From: Clostridium sp. DL-VIII
Lineage (GTDB): Bacteria > Bacillota > Clostridia > Clostridiales > Clostridiaceae
Assembly: GCF_000230835.1 (NCBI RefSeq)
Contig: NZ_CM001240.1
Span: forward strand, 1,310,501-1,374,500
Reading direction: 5' to 3'
DNA: 64,000 nt
In this document: piece by piece, positions 8,627-18,388 of the stretch
How positions within the stretch are numbered: position 1 is the first letter of the stretch
Layout of the letters: every line of letters starts with the position of its first letter
Translations under genes and position numbers: made by a program
The notes under the pieces: generated by a model
Told to the model about the DNA's origin: nothing
Seen by the model: the letters and a program-made list of their open reading frames with translations, nothing else
Databases searched by the model: none

Positions 8627-10165
8627 ATGCAGATTAAAAGGAAATTTATTATGCTTGCAATTTTTATTGCTATGATAATAAGTTTATTTCCAGGAATGGA
8701 AGCAAAGGCAGATAGCAGTGATGTTAACATAATATCAAAGAGTCAAGTTACTGCTGATCAAGCTAAAAGTTGGGCAAAATCAAGAGGAGCAACAGATACA
8801 TTTGTTAGTTTAGCAGAGTTGTATTTTAAATATTATTCAGATCATGGAAATATAAATCCGGCAATTGCTTATGCACAAGCGGCAAAGGAAACCAATTTTG
8901 GTAACTTTGGTGGCGTGCTGGATGAAAGTTTTCATAATCCTTGTGGGTTAAAGATAGCAGCTGGTGGATCTGATACAGATAAGGATGCTCATATAAGATT
9001 CGATAATTGGGATCAAGGCGTACAAGCTCACTTGGATCACTTAGCACTATATGCAGGAGCAGATGGATATCCAAGAGATAATACATATGACCAAAGACAA
9101 TTCAGAACAATTAAAGGAGTCGCACCTACTGTAGAATCATTAGATGGAAAGTGGGCTCCAAGTGTTACATATGGTGATGAAATCAGTGCATTATATCAAG
9201 AGATGATTTTACATTCTGGAGCTAGTACAGTTACCGGCTGGACAAAATCAAATGGAAGTTGGTATTATTACAACCAAGACCATAAGATGGCAACAGGTTG
9301 GATCAAACCTGATAATAATTGGTATTATTTATATGGTGATGGAACAATGGCAACTGGCTGGCTTAAATCAGGCGAAGCATGGTATTACTTAAAAAGTAGT
9401 GGAGCTATGGCAGCAGGAAGCTGGATTACATATAATGGTAGTGCATATTATTTGGACCAAGCAGGTAAAATGCTTACTAATACTAAAATAAATGGCTTTA
9501 ATATTGGAGCAGACGGCAGAAGAGAAGGCGGTAATGGCCAAATAATAGCAATAGATGCAGGTCATGATTACGGCAGTGATGGTGGAGCAGTATATACAAT
9601 AAATGGTGTAACTTATAAAGAAGTAGATCTCAATATTCAAATTGCAGCTAAGTTAAAAGATGAACTTGAAAAAAAAGGTTACACTGTAGTTATGACAAGA
9701 GATGAAGGCGAGATGCCAAATTATGGTTCATTAAGTTCAAGCCTTGCGCATAGAGTTGATACAGCTAATAATACTAATGCAAATTTATTTATAAGTATAC
9801 ATCATAATGCTGTTGACGGTATACCAACAGCAGAGGGAGTTGAAACCTACTATAGTGTACATCCTAAAGATGCAGCATATGGAGGTGACTTAGACTCTGA
9901 CAAAATAGAGAAATCTAAGGAAATTGCTCAAGCAATAAATGATAAGATTGCAAATGAAATTGGAGCAAATAATAGAGGTATTAAAAGTGATGCTAATGCG
10001 GCAGTAGGAAGTTTATTTGTTCTTAGAAATACTAAGATGCCAGGGATATTAATTGAAGTTGGATTTATTTCAAATGCAGAAGAGGCAGCAAGATGTGCAG
10101 ATCCTAATAGTCAGCAAAAAATAGCAGAAGCGATTGCAGAAGGTGTTTCAGAAAACTTACATTAG
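8627..10165 (+). CDS. Secreted two-domain peptidoglycan hydrolase: glucosaminidase-like + wall-binding repeats + N-acetylmuramoyl-L-alanine amidase
   Basis: This 512-residue exported autolysin-like enzyme starts with a signal peptide (basic QIKRK, hydrophobic core, likely cleavage near AKA/D29). Residues about 30-195 resemble a glucosaminidase/lysozyme-like domain (AIAYAQAAKETNFGNFGG, HNPCGLK). Residues about 203-288 hold choline-binding-type repeats (GW..SNGSWYYYN, GWIKPDNNWYYLYGDGTMATGW). Residues about 306-511 are an Amidase_3 domain (IAIDAGHDYGSDGG, the E of YKEVDLNIQIA, SIHHNA, EVGFISNAEE). It cuts both glycan and peptide linkages if both domains are active. The CAP protein at 17.1 kb carries related repeats. 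A terminator follows. Confidence 0.92.
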   Translation: MQIKRKFIMLAIFIAMIISLFPGMEAKADSSDVNIISKSQVTADQAKSWAKSRGATDTFVSLAELYFKYYSDHGNINPAIAYAQAAKETNFGNFGGVLDESFHNPCGLKIAAGGSDTDKDAHIRFDNWDQGVQAHLDHLALYAGADGYPRDNTYDQRQFRTIKGVAPTVESLDGKWAPSVTYGDEISALYQEMILHSGASTVTGWTKSNGSWYYYNQDHKMATGWIKPDNNWYYLYGDGTMATGWLKSGEAWYYLKSSGAMAAGSWITYNGSAYYLDQAGKMLTNTKINGFNIGADGRREGGNGQIIAIDAGHDYGSDGGAVYTINGVTYKEVDLNIQIAAKLKDELEKKGYTVVMTRDEGEMPNYGSLSSSLAHRVDTANNTNANLFISIHHNAVDGIPTAEGVETYYSVHPKDAAYGGDLDSDKIEKSKEIAQAINDKIANEIGANNRGIKSDANAAVGSLFVLRNTKMPGILIEVGFISNAEEAARCADPNSQQKIAEAIAEGVSENLH

Positions 10166-10176
10166 ACACGTTAAAT

Positions 10177-10224
10177 AAAACAGTAGTTAGTTTTTTATAT
10201 AGAAAATCTAACTATTGTTTTTTT
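10177..10224 (+). terminator. Terminator after the wall hydrolase
   Basis: A 14-bp stem with one mismatch (10177-10190 with 10208-10221) runs into TTTTTTT. Confidence 0.8.
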
Positions 10225-10343
10225 GTTTAAGATTTTGAATATGTGGTATATACTATAACTAGTATGAATTTAAAGAAAAAGGTTACTTTTGTAAAAAAGG
10301 TTTCAAATTATATTCTTATTATTAAGTGAAAGGTAATGCAAGT

Positions 10344-12128
10344 ATGGATATTAAACAAAAAGTTTTTTATGCTTTAAAGAAATATTATGGTTTTGACAGC
10401 CTAAGAAAAGGCCAATTTGAAATCATAAATAGCATTTTGAGTGGTAAGGATACTTTTTGTCTTATGCCAACCGGAGGCGGGAAATCTATTTGTTATCAAA
10501 TACCAGCAATAATTATGCAGGGCGTAACTATAGTAATATCTCCTTTGATTTCACTTATGAAAGATCAGGTGGATAATCTGCTTGGGGTTGGAATAAAGGC
10601 AGCATATATAAACAGTACTCAAAATATGGATACAATAAAAAATATATTAATTGAAGCATCAATGGGAGAATATAAAATACTTTATATTTCACCAGAAAGG
10701 CTTGAATCTAAAATTTTCCGAGATATGATTAAAGACCTTCATATTTGCCAGATTTCAATAGATGAAGCACATTGCGTATCTCAGTGGGGACATGATTTTA
10801 GAAAGAGCTATTTGGAAATTTCACGATTTTATAGCAGTCTTAAAAATAAACCTGTAATTTCAGCTTTTACTGCAACTGCAACTGAGGAAGTAAGAGAAGA
10901 TTCTATAAAACTCTTAGGATTAAATAATCCATATGTATATAAGGGCGATATTAATAGAGAAAATCTTAATATAAGTGTACTTAAAGAAATAGATAAACTG
11001 GAAACATTAAAAGATATAATACGAGAAAAAGAGGGAGAAGCAGGAATAGTCTATTGCGCATCAAGAAAGGAAGTAGACAGTTTATATTATTATTTAAAAG
11101 ATTTAGGATATAATGTAGGTAAATATCATGGTGGTCTTAAGGATGAGGAAAAAGAAAGATTTCAAGAAGAATTTTTATATGAAAATATAGATATAATAAT
11201 TGCAACCAATGCCTTTGGTATGGGGATTGATAAATCAAATATTAGATTTGTAATACACTTTACTCTTCCTCAAAATATAGAATCTTATTATCAGGAAATA
11301 GGCAGAGGAGGCAGAGATGGAGAAAGGTGTGACTGCTATTTATTTTATTGTGAGGCAGATATAAGCAGGGTAGAATACATAATAAACAAAAGTTCCTTAA
11401 TAAGTAGAAGGGAGATTCAACTTAAAAAGTTCCAAGCTTTAATTGATTATTGTATTTTTAAAGAGTGTTATAGAAAGTATATATTAAATTATTTTGGAAA
11501 TGAGCGTAAACTGAATTATTGCAATAATTGCGGCAATTGCTTAAATAATGATGAATTAAAAGACTTTACAAGAGAGAGCCAGATGATACTGGCAACAGTT
11601 TTTAGAACTAAAGAAAGATATGGAATATCAGTGCTTATAGATATTCTAAAAGGATTTAAGGGACCAAAGATAGTTCAAAATAATCTTGATAAGATAACTA
11701 CATATGGATTAATGAAGGAATATGACAGCACATTTATAAAGGATTTAATTAAGAGTCTTCTAAATGAAGGCTTTGTTGATTTAAAAGAAGGTACATATTC
11801 AATGCTGAAGTTAAATGCTAGATCAATGAAACTATTAAAAAGTCAAGAAACGGTGGTATTTAAAATTCTAGATAAAAAGGAACCTCTTTTAAATAAACAA
11901 CTTTTCGAAGCTTTAAAGAAGTGGAGAAAAGACAAAGCTTATAGAGAGCGCATAAAACCATATATAATATTTTCTGATACAAGCTTAGTTGCAATATCAA
12001 ATAGTAAACCTCAAAATTTTGATGAATTATTAGAAATTAGAGGAGTTGGTGTTAAGAAAATCGAAGCTTATGGGAAGGAAATATTAAATATAATACAGGC
12101 ATTCGGAGAGGAAGAAATGACAAAATAA
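10344..12128 (+). CDS. recQ: RecQ-family ATP-dependent DNA helicase
   Basis: This 3'-5' DNA helicase for recombination and repair has 594 residues. Walker A MPTGGGKS is at residues 41-48, the DEAH box is in IDEAHCVSQWGHDFR, and motifs IVYCASRK, ATNAFGMGIDKSNIRFVIH and QEIGRGGRDG are present. A zinc-binding Cys cluster (CIFKEC...NYCNNCGNC) and a C-terminal HRDC domain (last ~75 residues, LLEIRGVGVKKIEAYG) follow. ATG 10344 fits GAAAGG at 10328-10333 better than GTG 10326. The stop codon is the first three bases of a palindromic repeat element (12128-12288). Confidence 0.95.
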   Translation: MDIKQKVFYALKKYYGFDSLRKGQFEIINSILSGKDTFCLMPTGGGKSICYQIPAIIMQGVTIVISPLISLMKDQVDNLLGVGIKAAYINSTQNMDTIKNILIEASMGEYKILYISPERLESKIFRDMIKDLHICQISIDEAHCVSQWGHDFRKSYLEISRFYSSLKNKPVISAFTATATEEVREDSIKLLGLNNPYVYKGDINRENLNISVLKEIDKLETLKDIIREKEGEAGIVYCASRKEVDSLYYYLKDLGYNVGKYHGGLKDEEKERFQEEFLYENIDIIIATNAFGMGIDKSNIRFVIHFTLPQNIESYYQEIGRGGRDGERCDCYLFYCEADISRVEYIINKSSLISRREIQLKKFQALIDYCIFKECYRKYILNYFGNERKLNYCNNCGNCLNNDELKDFTRESQMILATVFRTKERYGISVLIDILKGFKGPKIVQNNLDKITTYGLMKEYDSTFIKDLIKSLLNEGFVDLKEGTYSMLKLNARSMKLLKSQETVVFKILDKKEPLLNKQLFEALKKWRKDKAYRERIKPYIIFSDTSLVAISNSKPQNFDELLEIRGVGVKKIEAYGKEILNIIQAFGEEEMTK

Positions 12129-12288
12129 GGCACATGAAAATAAATAACAGATCCAAGGTTGCCTTGAATATTTTTTATCAGGCAAGGAGGTGAATTTACC
12201 TCATAGCGAGTCTATTAGGCCAATTTGCCGATGCAGGATGATGGAAAATAGGCTGGCAAGTGGACTTGTTATTTATTTGATTGTGCCT
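12128..12288. repeat. Palindromic repeat family 1, copy A (starts in the recQ stop codon)
   Basis: The 161-bp element has imperfect inverted ends. The left end begins AGGCACATGAAAATAAATAA; the right arm, read in reverse complement, begins AGGCACAATCAAATAAATAA and continues AACAAGTCCACTTGCCAGCC. The first A is the last base of recQ's TAA. About 40 of 46 bases of the right arm match the left arm of the copy at 46962. No protein is encoded. It could be a MITE-like element or a large terminator hairpin. Confidence 0.8.
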
Positions 12289-12373
12289 AAAAGAACATAT
12301 GGTGATTTATGAATATATAAATAGAATTGAAAATATGTTAAAATTAATATAAGCTTATAACATATAAGAAAAT

Positions 12374-12415
12374 AGTCAATAATTAGATTAATTTATTATT
12401 GGCTATATATTTTTT
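12374..12415 (+). terminator. Terminator-like hairpin before the Ca2+ ATPase gene
   Basis: Stem 12374-12383 with 12395-12404 has one G-U pair; a T run at 12409-12415 follows. Together with the repeat at 12128-12288 it accounts for the 381-bp recQ-ATPase gap, the remainder of which should hold the ATPase promoter. Confidence 0.6.
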
Positions 12416-12509
12416 GCTCGAAAACACATTGGCAAGTTATAAGTGTATCTAAATTAAGACAAGTATAGAGATTTAGATTAAAAGCGTTACTGTAAAAGGA
12501 GTTTAATTA

Positions 12510-15284
12510 ATGAAATATTTCAATGAAAGTATACAATCTGTTTTAAAAGATTTAGATGTCAATTTAGAAAGCGGCTTAGAAGAAACAGAAGTTGAAAAAA
12601 GAAATCAGACATATGGAAAAAATGAATTTACAACTAGAGAAGAGGGCAGCATATTTGAAGATATAAAGGGCGCTTTGCTAGAACCAATGATGCTTATTCT
12701 TTTAGTTGCAGCTTTGGTAAGTGCAATTATTGGTGAGGTTTATGATTCTATTGGCATTGTATGTGCTGTAGCCATAGGAATAACAATTGGTATAATCACA
12801 GAAGGAAAATCAAAGAAAGCTGCTGAAGCTTTAGCTAAAATGACAGAAGATATTGTTGTGAAAGTATTGAGAAATTCTACTGTAGTACAAATAAGCAAAA
12901 GTGATTTGATACCAGGAGACCTTGTTTATCTTGAAACTGGAGATATGATTCCAGCAGATGGCCGGTTTATTGAAACTATAGATTTAAAGGTCAGAGAAGA
13001 TATGTTAACTGGAGAATCTGATGATGTAAAAAAAGATGCTAAGGCCATAATTCAGATGGAAGAAATAAAAATAAGCGGAAATAAAAAGGCTCAAGATCCA
13101 ATTCCTGCAAAACAGGTTAACATGGGCTTTTGCGGAACTCTAATTGCTTATGGTAAAGCAATGATGGTAGTAACAAGTATTGGTGATAATACTGAAATGG
13201 GTAAAATTGCAGAAGAACTTCAAAGACAGGAAGAAGAAACCCCTCTTCAAAGAAAATTGGGTGACTTTGGGAAAGTAATCACTCAAATATCTAGCGTTAT
13301 AGCAGCAATACTATTTATATTTATGGTAGTAAAGATGATGTTGTCAGATAAATTAAATATTGATACATCTGGAATAATACCTTTTTTAGATTCAATAGAT
13401 CCAGTTAAAACTGCATTTATAGTATGTATTGCCTTAATAGTTGCAGCTGTGCCTGAGGGGCTGCCAACAATGATTAACATGACTTTAGCAATTACAATGC
13501 AGAAAATGGCTAAAATTAATGCATTGGTAACTAAGAAAGAAGCATGTGAGACAATAGGTTCTGTCAGTGTGATTTGTTCGGACAAAACAGGAACTCTAAC
13601 ACAAAATAGAATGACTGTAGAAAATCTTTATTTGAATGGAAGATTTCTAGAAGATAAAAAGGAGATAGATGAATATTTCATAAAAAATTGTCTTATTAAT
13701 TCCACTGCTCATATTAATTTTGAAAATGGAAAGTTCAATTATTTAGGAAATTCAACAGAATGTGCATTGCTTTCATATTTGCAGGAATATGATTATCAAG
13801 ATGAAAGAAAAGAAAATAAAATAATTCATCAGATACCATTTAGTTCTAAGAGCAAATTTATGGCAACAGTAGTAAAGATAAATAAAGATGAAGTAGTGCT
13901 TGCTAAAGGTGCTCCAGAAGTAATATTATCTAATGCTACTCATGAAATTTTAAATGGTAGTCAAAAAGAGTTAACAAAAGAAAGAAAAAATGAAATTATG
14001 CAGGATATACAGAAGCTTCAAGCTAAGTCAATGAGGATTTTAGGCTTTGGATTTAGAATTATAGACGAGGTAGAAGCGGAAGCTGCTGTTACTAGTGAAA
14101 TAAGTATTTTAAGACAAGTGGAATCAGGTAAGGAAACAAGTGGATTAATATTTAGCGGCTTTGTAGCAATAAAAGATCCATTAAGACCGGATGTAGCTAA
14201 TGCTATTTTGATAGCTAAGAATGCTGGCGTTGAAACTAAGATGTTAACTGGTGATAATATAAATACAGCAGTTGCAATAGGAAATGAGCTCGGAATGCTT
14301 AAAAATGGAATGAAAGCAGTGGAAGCAACATATATTGATACCTTAAGTGATAAAGAGTTGCAAAATGAAATTAAAAATATAGCAATTGTAGCTAGAAGTA
14401 AGCCAGAAACAAAGATGAGAATTGTAGAAGCACTCCAAAATAACGGGGAAGTAGTTGGAGTTACAGGAGATGGAATAAATGATGCACCAGCATTAACGAA
14501 AGCAGATGTTGGTATAGCAATGGGAATTTCGGGTTCAGAAGTTTCTAAAAATGCAGCTGATATAATTTTAACAGATGATAACTTTGCCACAATTATTCAT
14601 GGTATAGAGTGGGGAAGAGGAGTATATGAAAACTTCCAAAGATTTATACAGTTTCAGTTAACAGTAAATATAATTGCATTTTTAATCGCGATTATATCAC
14701 AAATTTTAAACTTTGATATGCCATTTACTACAATTCAGTTATTGTGGATTAATATAATAATGGACGGACCACCAGCATTAGTTTTAGGATTAGAACCTAT
14801 AAGAAATAATGTGTTTAATAAAAAGCCAGTAGCCAGAAATTCAAGTATAATCACCAAAACCATGATTACAAGCATATTGTTTAATGCTATATATGTTACA
14901 TTGGTTTTATTTATTCAAATGAAATTTAATGTTTTAGGTGCATCTAAAGAGAAGATTGGGTCAGCAAGTGAAATGGAAACTGTTTTATTTGGATTATTTG
15001 CGTTTAATGCATTATTTAATGCTTTCAATTGTAGAGAATTTGGTATAGATAGTATATTACCTAATTTTTTAAAGAATACTACAGCTATTAAGACAATTTT
15101 AATTACAGGAATAGCACAAATCATATTCACTCAGTTTTTCACCACATTTTTCAATTCTGTGACATTATCATTATTAATGTGGATTAAAGTAGTAGCGTTA
15201 TCACTTTTAATAATAATATTGAATGAAGTTATAAAATTTATTCTAAGATTCACGAAAATGATTAAAAAAAATAATGAATGTTAA
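12510..15284 (+). CDS. Calcium-type cation-translocating P-type ATPase (PIIA)
   Basis: This is an integral membrane pump of 924 residues, predicted to export Ca2+ using ATP. The N-terminal cation ATPase domain is followed by the A domain with MLTGESDDV, TM4 with VPEGLPT (Ca2+-site motif), the phosphorylated D358 in CSDKTGTLTQN, KGAPE in the nucleotide domain, MLTGDN, and TGDGINDAPALTKADVGIAMG. TM6 reads NIIMDGPPALVLG, close to the SERCA motif with the key N and D. A C-terminal group of four TM helices completes the fold. It is monocistronic by spacing. Confidence 0.92.
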   Translation: MKYFNESIQSVLKDLDVNLESGLEETEVEKRNQTYGKNEFTTREEGSIFEDIKGALLEPMMLILLVAALVSAIIGEVYDSIGIVCAVAIGITIGIITEGKSKKAAEALAKMTEDIVVKVLRNSTVVQISKSDLIPGDLVYLETGDMIPADGRFIETIDLKVREDMLTGESDDVKKDAKAIIQMEEIKISGNKKAQDPIPAKQVNMGFCGTLIAYGKAMMVVTSIGDNTEMGKIAEELQRQEEETPLQRKLGDFGKVITQISSVIAAILFIFMVVKMMLSDKLNIDTSGIIPFLDSIDPVKTAFIVCIALIVAAVPEGLPTMINMTLAITMQKMAKINALVTKKEACETIGSVSVICSDKTGTLTQNRMTVENLYLNGRFLEDKKEIDEYFIKNCLINSTAHINFENGKFNYLGNSTECALLSYLQEYDYQDERKENKIIHQIPFSSKSKFMATVVKINKDEVVLAKGAPEVILSNATHEILNGSQKELTKERKNEIMQDIQKLQAKSMRILGFGFRIIDEVEAEAAVTSEISILRQVESGKETSGLIFSGFVAIKDPLRPDVANAILIAKNAGVETKMLTGDNINTAVAIGNELGMLKNGMKAVEATYIDTLSDKELQNEIKNIAIVARSKPETKMRIVEALQNNGEVVGVTGDGINDAPALTKADVGIAMGISGSEVSKNAADIILTDDNFATIIHGIEWGRGVYENFQRFIQFQLTVNIIAFLIAIISQILNFDMPFTTIQLLWINIIMDGPPALVLGLEPIRNNVFNKKPVARNSSIITKTMITSILFNAIYVTLVLFIQMKFNVLGASKEKIGSASEMETVLFGLFAFNALFNAFNCREFGIDSILPNFLKNTTAIKTILITGIAQIIFTQFFTTFFNSVTLSLLMWIKVVALSLLIIILNEVIKFILRFTKMIKKNNEC

Positions 15285-15425
15285 TATTATAAAAAAGGAT
15301 ATTGTGTTATTTTAAAGTTAATACTGTAAAAATAACCTTAATTTTAACAAATATTTGTTTAAACAAAGTTAATAGTGTGATAATATATGAAATGAGGAGA
15401 AGAAAGCAAAAAGGGTGGTGAAGAA

Positions 15426-16022
15426 ATGCTTGAGGAATATAATTATGATATGTATCAGGATATTATAAACAGTATGGTAGCTACATTAGAAGCTAAGGAC
15501 TTTTATACATATGGTCATTCAACTAGAGTGGCGGAAATGGCATATACTCTAGGAAAAATTTTGGGAATGACAGAAAAGGAATTAAAGCTGATACACATTG
15601 CGGGAGATTTGCATGATATCGGAAAAATTGGAGTGCCCGATAGTGTTTTAAATAAGCCAGGAAAACTGGAATTTAATGAATGGGAATTAATGAAAAAGCA
15701 CCCTTTCATAGGATACACTATACTTAGTAAAGCAAGTACTTTTAAGGATATTTCTGAAGTGGTCTTATATCATCATGAAAGATGGGATGGAAGTGGATAT
15801 CCCAAAGGGTTAAAAGAAGAGGAAATACCATTAGCGTCAAGGATACTAGCAGTCTGTGACTCTGTAGATGCAATGAAGAGTGATAGACCATATAGGAAGT
15901 CAATAAGTGATGATATATGCAGAGAGGAAATAAATAAAAATAAAGGTATAATGTATGATTCTCAAATAGCAGAATGTATGCTTAAAAATTGGGATAATGT
16001 GGTGAATAAGCTTTACAACTAG
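15426..16022 (+). CDS. Stand-alone HD-GYP domain phosphodiesterase
   Basis: This 198-residue cytoplasmic protein consists of one HD-GYP domain. Motifs are HSTRVAEMAY, HDIGKIGVPD, KHPFIGY, HHERWDGSGYPKG and ILAVCDSVDAM. HD-GYP enzymes hydrolyse cyclic di-GMP, though stand-alone forms can differ in substrate. There is no receiver or membrane segment, so the input is unknown. GGTGGTG precedes the ATG. It converges with the PHP gene on a shared hairpin. Confidence 0.9.
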   Translation: MLEEYNYDMYQDIINSMVATLEAKDFYTYGHSTRVAEMAYTLGKILGMTEKELKLIHIAGDLHDIGKIGVPDSVLNKPGKLEFNEWELMKKHPFIGYTILSKASTFKDISEVVLYHHERWDGSGYPKGLKEEEIPLASRILAVCDSVDAMKSDRPYRKSISDDICREEINKNKGIMYDSQIAECMLKNWDNVVNKLYN

Positions 16023-16070
16023 AATTGTAACTATAATATAGATTTATCTATATTATAGTTACAATTTTTT
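16023..16070. terminator. Terminator between the converging HD-GYP and PHP genes
   Basis: A 21-bp perfect stem (16023-16043 with 16046-16066) ends in a run of T at 16064-16070. It lies between two converging genes and would serve the plus strand best. Confidence 0.85.
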
Positions 16071-16140
16071 ACAATAAAGAAGAATTATTAGAGTTTAGTT
16101 TTCGACTATAATTGAAAGTATATTTATTAATAAAATAGAC

Positions 16141-16833
16141 TTAAAAATAAGGTAAATTACCGCCTGTCAGAAAGTTATATATTTCAATTCTATTTAGATA
16201 AACATCACCTATTAAGCCGTGAGTTCTATGAAATTTATTATAATTATGAAAATCTGAACCCGCTGTATAAAGTAAATTTTTATTTTTTGCTATTTCTAAA
16301 AAATATTCAGTATCTTCAGTTTTGTTACTAAAATATTTAGCTTCGAGACCATCAAGGTTCATTTTTATAATTTCTTTGAAATCAGATCTATTTAAAAGCA
16401 CAGGATGTGCTAGGATAACTACTGCACCAAAAAATTTCAGAATTTCTATTCCATTTTCTACACATAATTTATCGTTTCTATTATCAAAAGGCATATGAGC
16501 TTCAAATAAGTACTTAATCTTAGAAATTTTATGTTTTTTTATATTTTGTAATATTTTTGTTAGAAGTTCGTTTTTGTAACTATTATCTTTAAAATATCCT
16601 AAAATATGAACTTTAGATTTTTTATAAACAGTTGAAAGTTCAACTCCTGGAATTACCTTAATACCAAGTTTATAGCCTTCTAAAATAGCTTCATCTATGC
16701 CATCTGTGTTATTATGATCAGTTAAAGCAATAATGTCTACATTTTTTTTCTTAGCCATCATCACTATTTCTTTAGGGGTACATCCTCCATCTGAAAAGGT
16801 TGAGTGAATATGAAAATCACCTTTATTATACAT
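16141..16833 (-). CDS. PHP-domain phosphoesterase
   Basis: This 230-residue PHP (polymerase and histidinol phosphatase) family protein has the metal-binding motifs FHIHSTFSDG, ALTDHNNTDG, PGVELS, the VILAHP block and TAGSDFH. The likely function is a metal-dependent phosphatase or nuclease on small substrates (RNase AM/nucleoside 3',5'-bisphosphate-type members are known), but the substrate cannot be read here. ATG 16833 is preferred to GTG 16836 because GAGG lies at 16844-16841, seven bases upstream. Confidence 0.85.
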   Translation of the reverse strand: MYNKGDFHIHSTFSDGGCTPKEIVMMAKKKNVDIIALTDHNNTDGIDEAILEGYKLGIKVIPGVELSTVYKKSKVHILGYFKDNSYKNELLTKILQNIKKHKISKIKYLFEAHMPFDNRNDKLCVENGIEILKFFGAVVILAHPVLLNRSDFKEIIKMNLDGLEAKYFSNKTEDTEYFLEIAKNKNLLYTAGSDFHNYNKFHRTHGLIGDVYLNRIEIYNFLTGGNLPYF

Positions 16834-17058
16834 CACAAATCCTCATTAATATTATCTAATGTTTAGTATATGATTTTATATATAAATTGTTAAAAGTCTT
16901 CATTACAGATAAGGATTAGTAGTAAAAACATTGTATTTTAAAATAATATAAATATAATGTTAATTTAGAGTTAATCAATGAAATAATCTATTATGAACCA
17001 TTGAAAAATGGCGGATATGTGTTAAAATTAAAATATGAGACCTAATAAAAGAATATAA

Positions 17059-17074
17059 ATGAAAACGTTTAATA
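17059..17074 (+). promoter_or_regulatory. Candidate cre (CcpA) site before the CAP-protein gene
   Basis: ATGAAAACGTTTAATA matches the cre consensus WTGNAANCGNWNNCWW except at the C near the end. It lies 55 bp before the gene, in the 295-bp divergent region between the PHP and CAP genes. Confidence 0.35.
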
Positions 17075-17128
17075 AAGAAGGATGATAATTGTAGTAACTA
17101 CTAAGTACAAAAGAAGAGGAGAAAAGCT

Positions 17129-18058
17129 ATGAAAAAAGCTGTATCGAGAAGAATCATTAATGTATGTATTGCAACAGCAACAATTACTGCACTATTACCG
17201 TTTAGAGCATCTGCACAGTGGTATCAAAATTCTGATAGAACATGGAGCTATCTAGATGAAAATACTAAGGTTAAAGGATGGAAAAATGTTTCAGGAATAT
17301 GGTATTACTTAAACACAAATGGGATAATGCAAACAGGCTGGGTTTCTGATAGTGGGAATTGGTATTATTTGAATTCGGCTGGGGAAATGAAAACAGGATG
17401 GATTATGGATAACGAAAAGTGGTATTATCTAAACTATTCTGGAGTTATGCAAACGGGATGGATAAGAGATGATGGAAAATGGTATTACGCAGATAGCAAT
17501 GGAGTAATGGAAACAGGAACTGTAAATATTTCAGATAAGCTATATTGCTTTAATGAATCTGGTGAATTACAGCAAACAAAGGATTACTTAGCAGAAAGCA
17601 GTAAGATTGCAGCAGATAGTAGTGCGGTAGATGTAAGTGGCTTGCCACAATTGCCAAACAATTATTCTATAAGTGTACAAGCTTCTGCTGAAAGTCAAAT
17701 TCTTGAATTAATGAATGAGAAAAGAACAGAAGCTGGATTACAACCATTAATGCTAGATAATACATTAGTACAGATTGCCAGGTATAAAAGTGATCATATG
17801 ATACAATATAATTATTTTGACCATACTACTCCAGAAGGAAATAATTGGACAAGCTGGCTAGATGCAATAGGTTATAAGTATATGTCCACGGGTGAAAATA
17901 TAGCATATAATAATTATGATCCTGTTGAATTATTTAATCAATGGTGGAATTCACCAGAGCATAAGGCAAATATGATGAAACCTTCTTATAATAAAGTTGG
18001 AATAGGCGTTATTAACGGAAACGGAAAATGTATGGGAACACAAACATTTTCTAACTAA
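17129..18058 (+). CDS. Secreted CAP/SCP-domain protein with wall-binding repeats
   Basis: This 309-residue exported protein has a signal peptide ending near ASA/Q28. Residues about 28-140 hold five or so choline-binding-type repeats (SWYYL, GW..DSGNWYYLNSAGEMKTGW), and residues about 188-309 are a CAP domain (LMNEKRTEAGLQPL, HMIQYNYFDHTTPEG, GENIA, WWNSPEHKANMM). CAP proteins of this YkwD type are extracellular; their activity is mostly unknown. The repeats resemble those of the hydrolase at 8.6 kb, suggesting binding to the same wall polymer. Confidence 0.9.
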   Translation: MKKAVSRRIINVCIATATITALLPFRASAQWYQNSDRTWSYLDENTKVKGWKNVSGIWYYLNTNGIMQTGWVSDSGNWYYLNSAGEMKTGWIMDNEKWYYLNYSGVMQTGWIRDDGKWYYADSNGVMETGTVNISDKLYCFNESGELQQTKDYLAESSKIAADSSAVDVSGLPQLPNNYSISVQASAESQILELMNEKRTEAGLQPLMLDNTLVQIARYKSDHMIQYNYFDHTTPEGNNWTSWLDAIGYKYMSTGENIAYNNYDPVELFNQWWNSPEHKANMMKPSYNKVGIGVINGNGKCMGTQTFSN

Positions 18059-18106
18059 CAGCATACATATCCAACTTTAAGTTTAGAGGTATGAGATAAC
18101 TAACCG

Positions 18107-18296
18107 AAAGGACAGGTACTCTATTATTTCGGTTACTTAAGAGAATTAGTTGTGGATTTCTAACATCAAAAGTTGCACCATTTTAGCATGTTCCCAAGAC
18201 AAGCTTGTGACAAGCAAAAATGGAACAACTTCTGATGAAGAAATACCTACAACAAATTCTCTAATGTAACACTGCATAAAAGAGTACCTGTCCTTT
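18107..18296. repeat. 190-bp palindromic element (family 2, copy A) with conserved ACAAG apical loop
   Basis: Outer arms 18107-18122 and 18281-18296 pair perfectly over 16 bp. Nested imperfect arms continue to a 41-nt core (18186-18226) beginning GCATGTTCC. Inside the core, CAAG-ACAAG-CTTG forms a hairpin. The copy at 35521-35710 has the same length and core but different arm sequences that still pair. I see no coding capacity. Confidence 0.8.
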
Positions 18297-18388
18297 CTGG
18301 TATGGTATATATTTTAACTTATAAGTCCATTTCTTAAGATATATCTATATAGATAATATTTAGCTTATGTAGATTATGAAGAATTATA

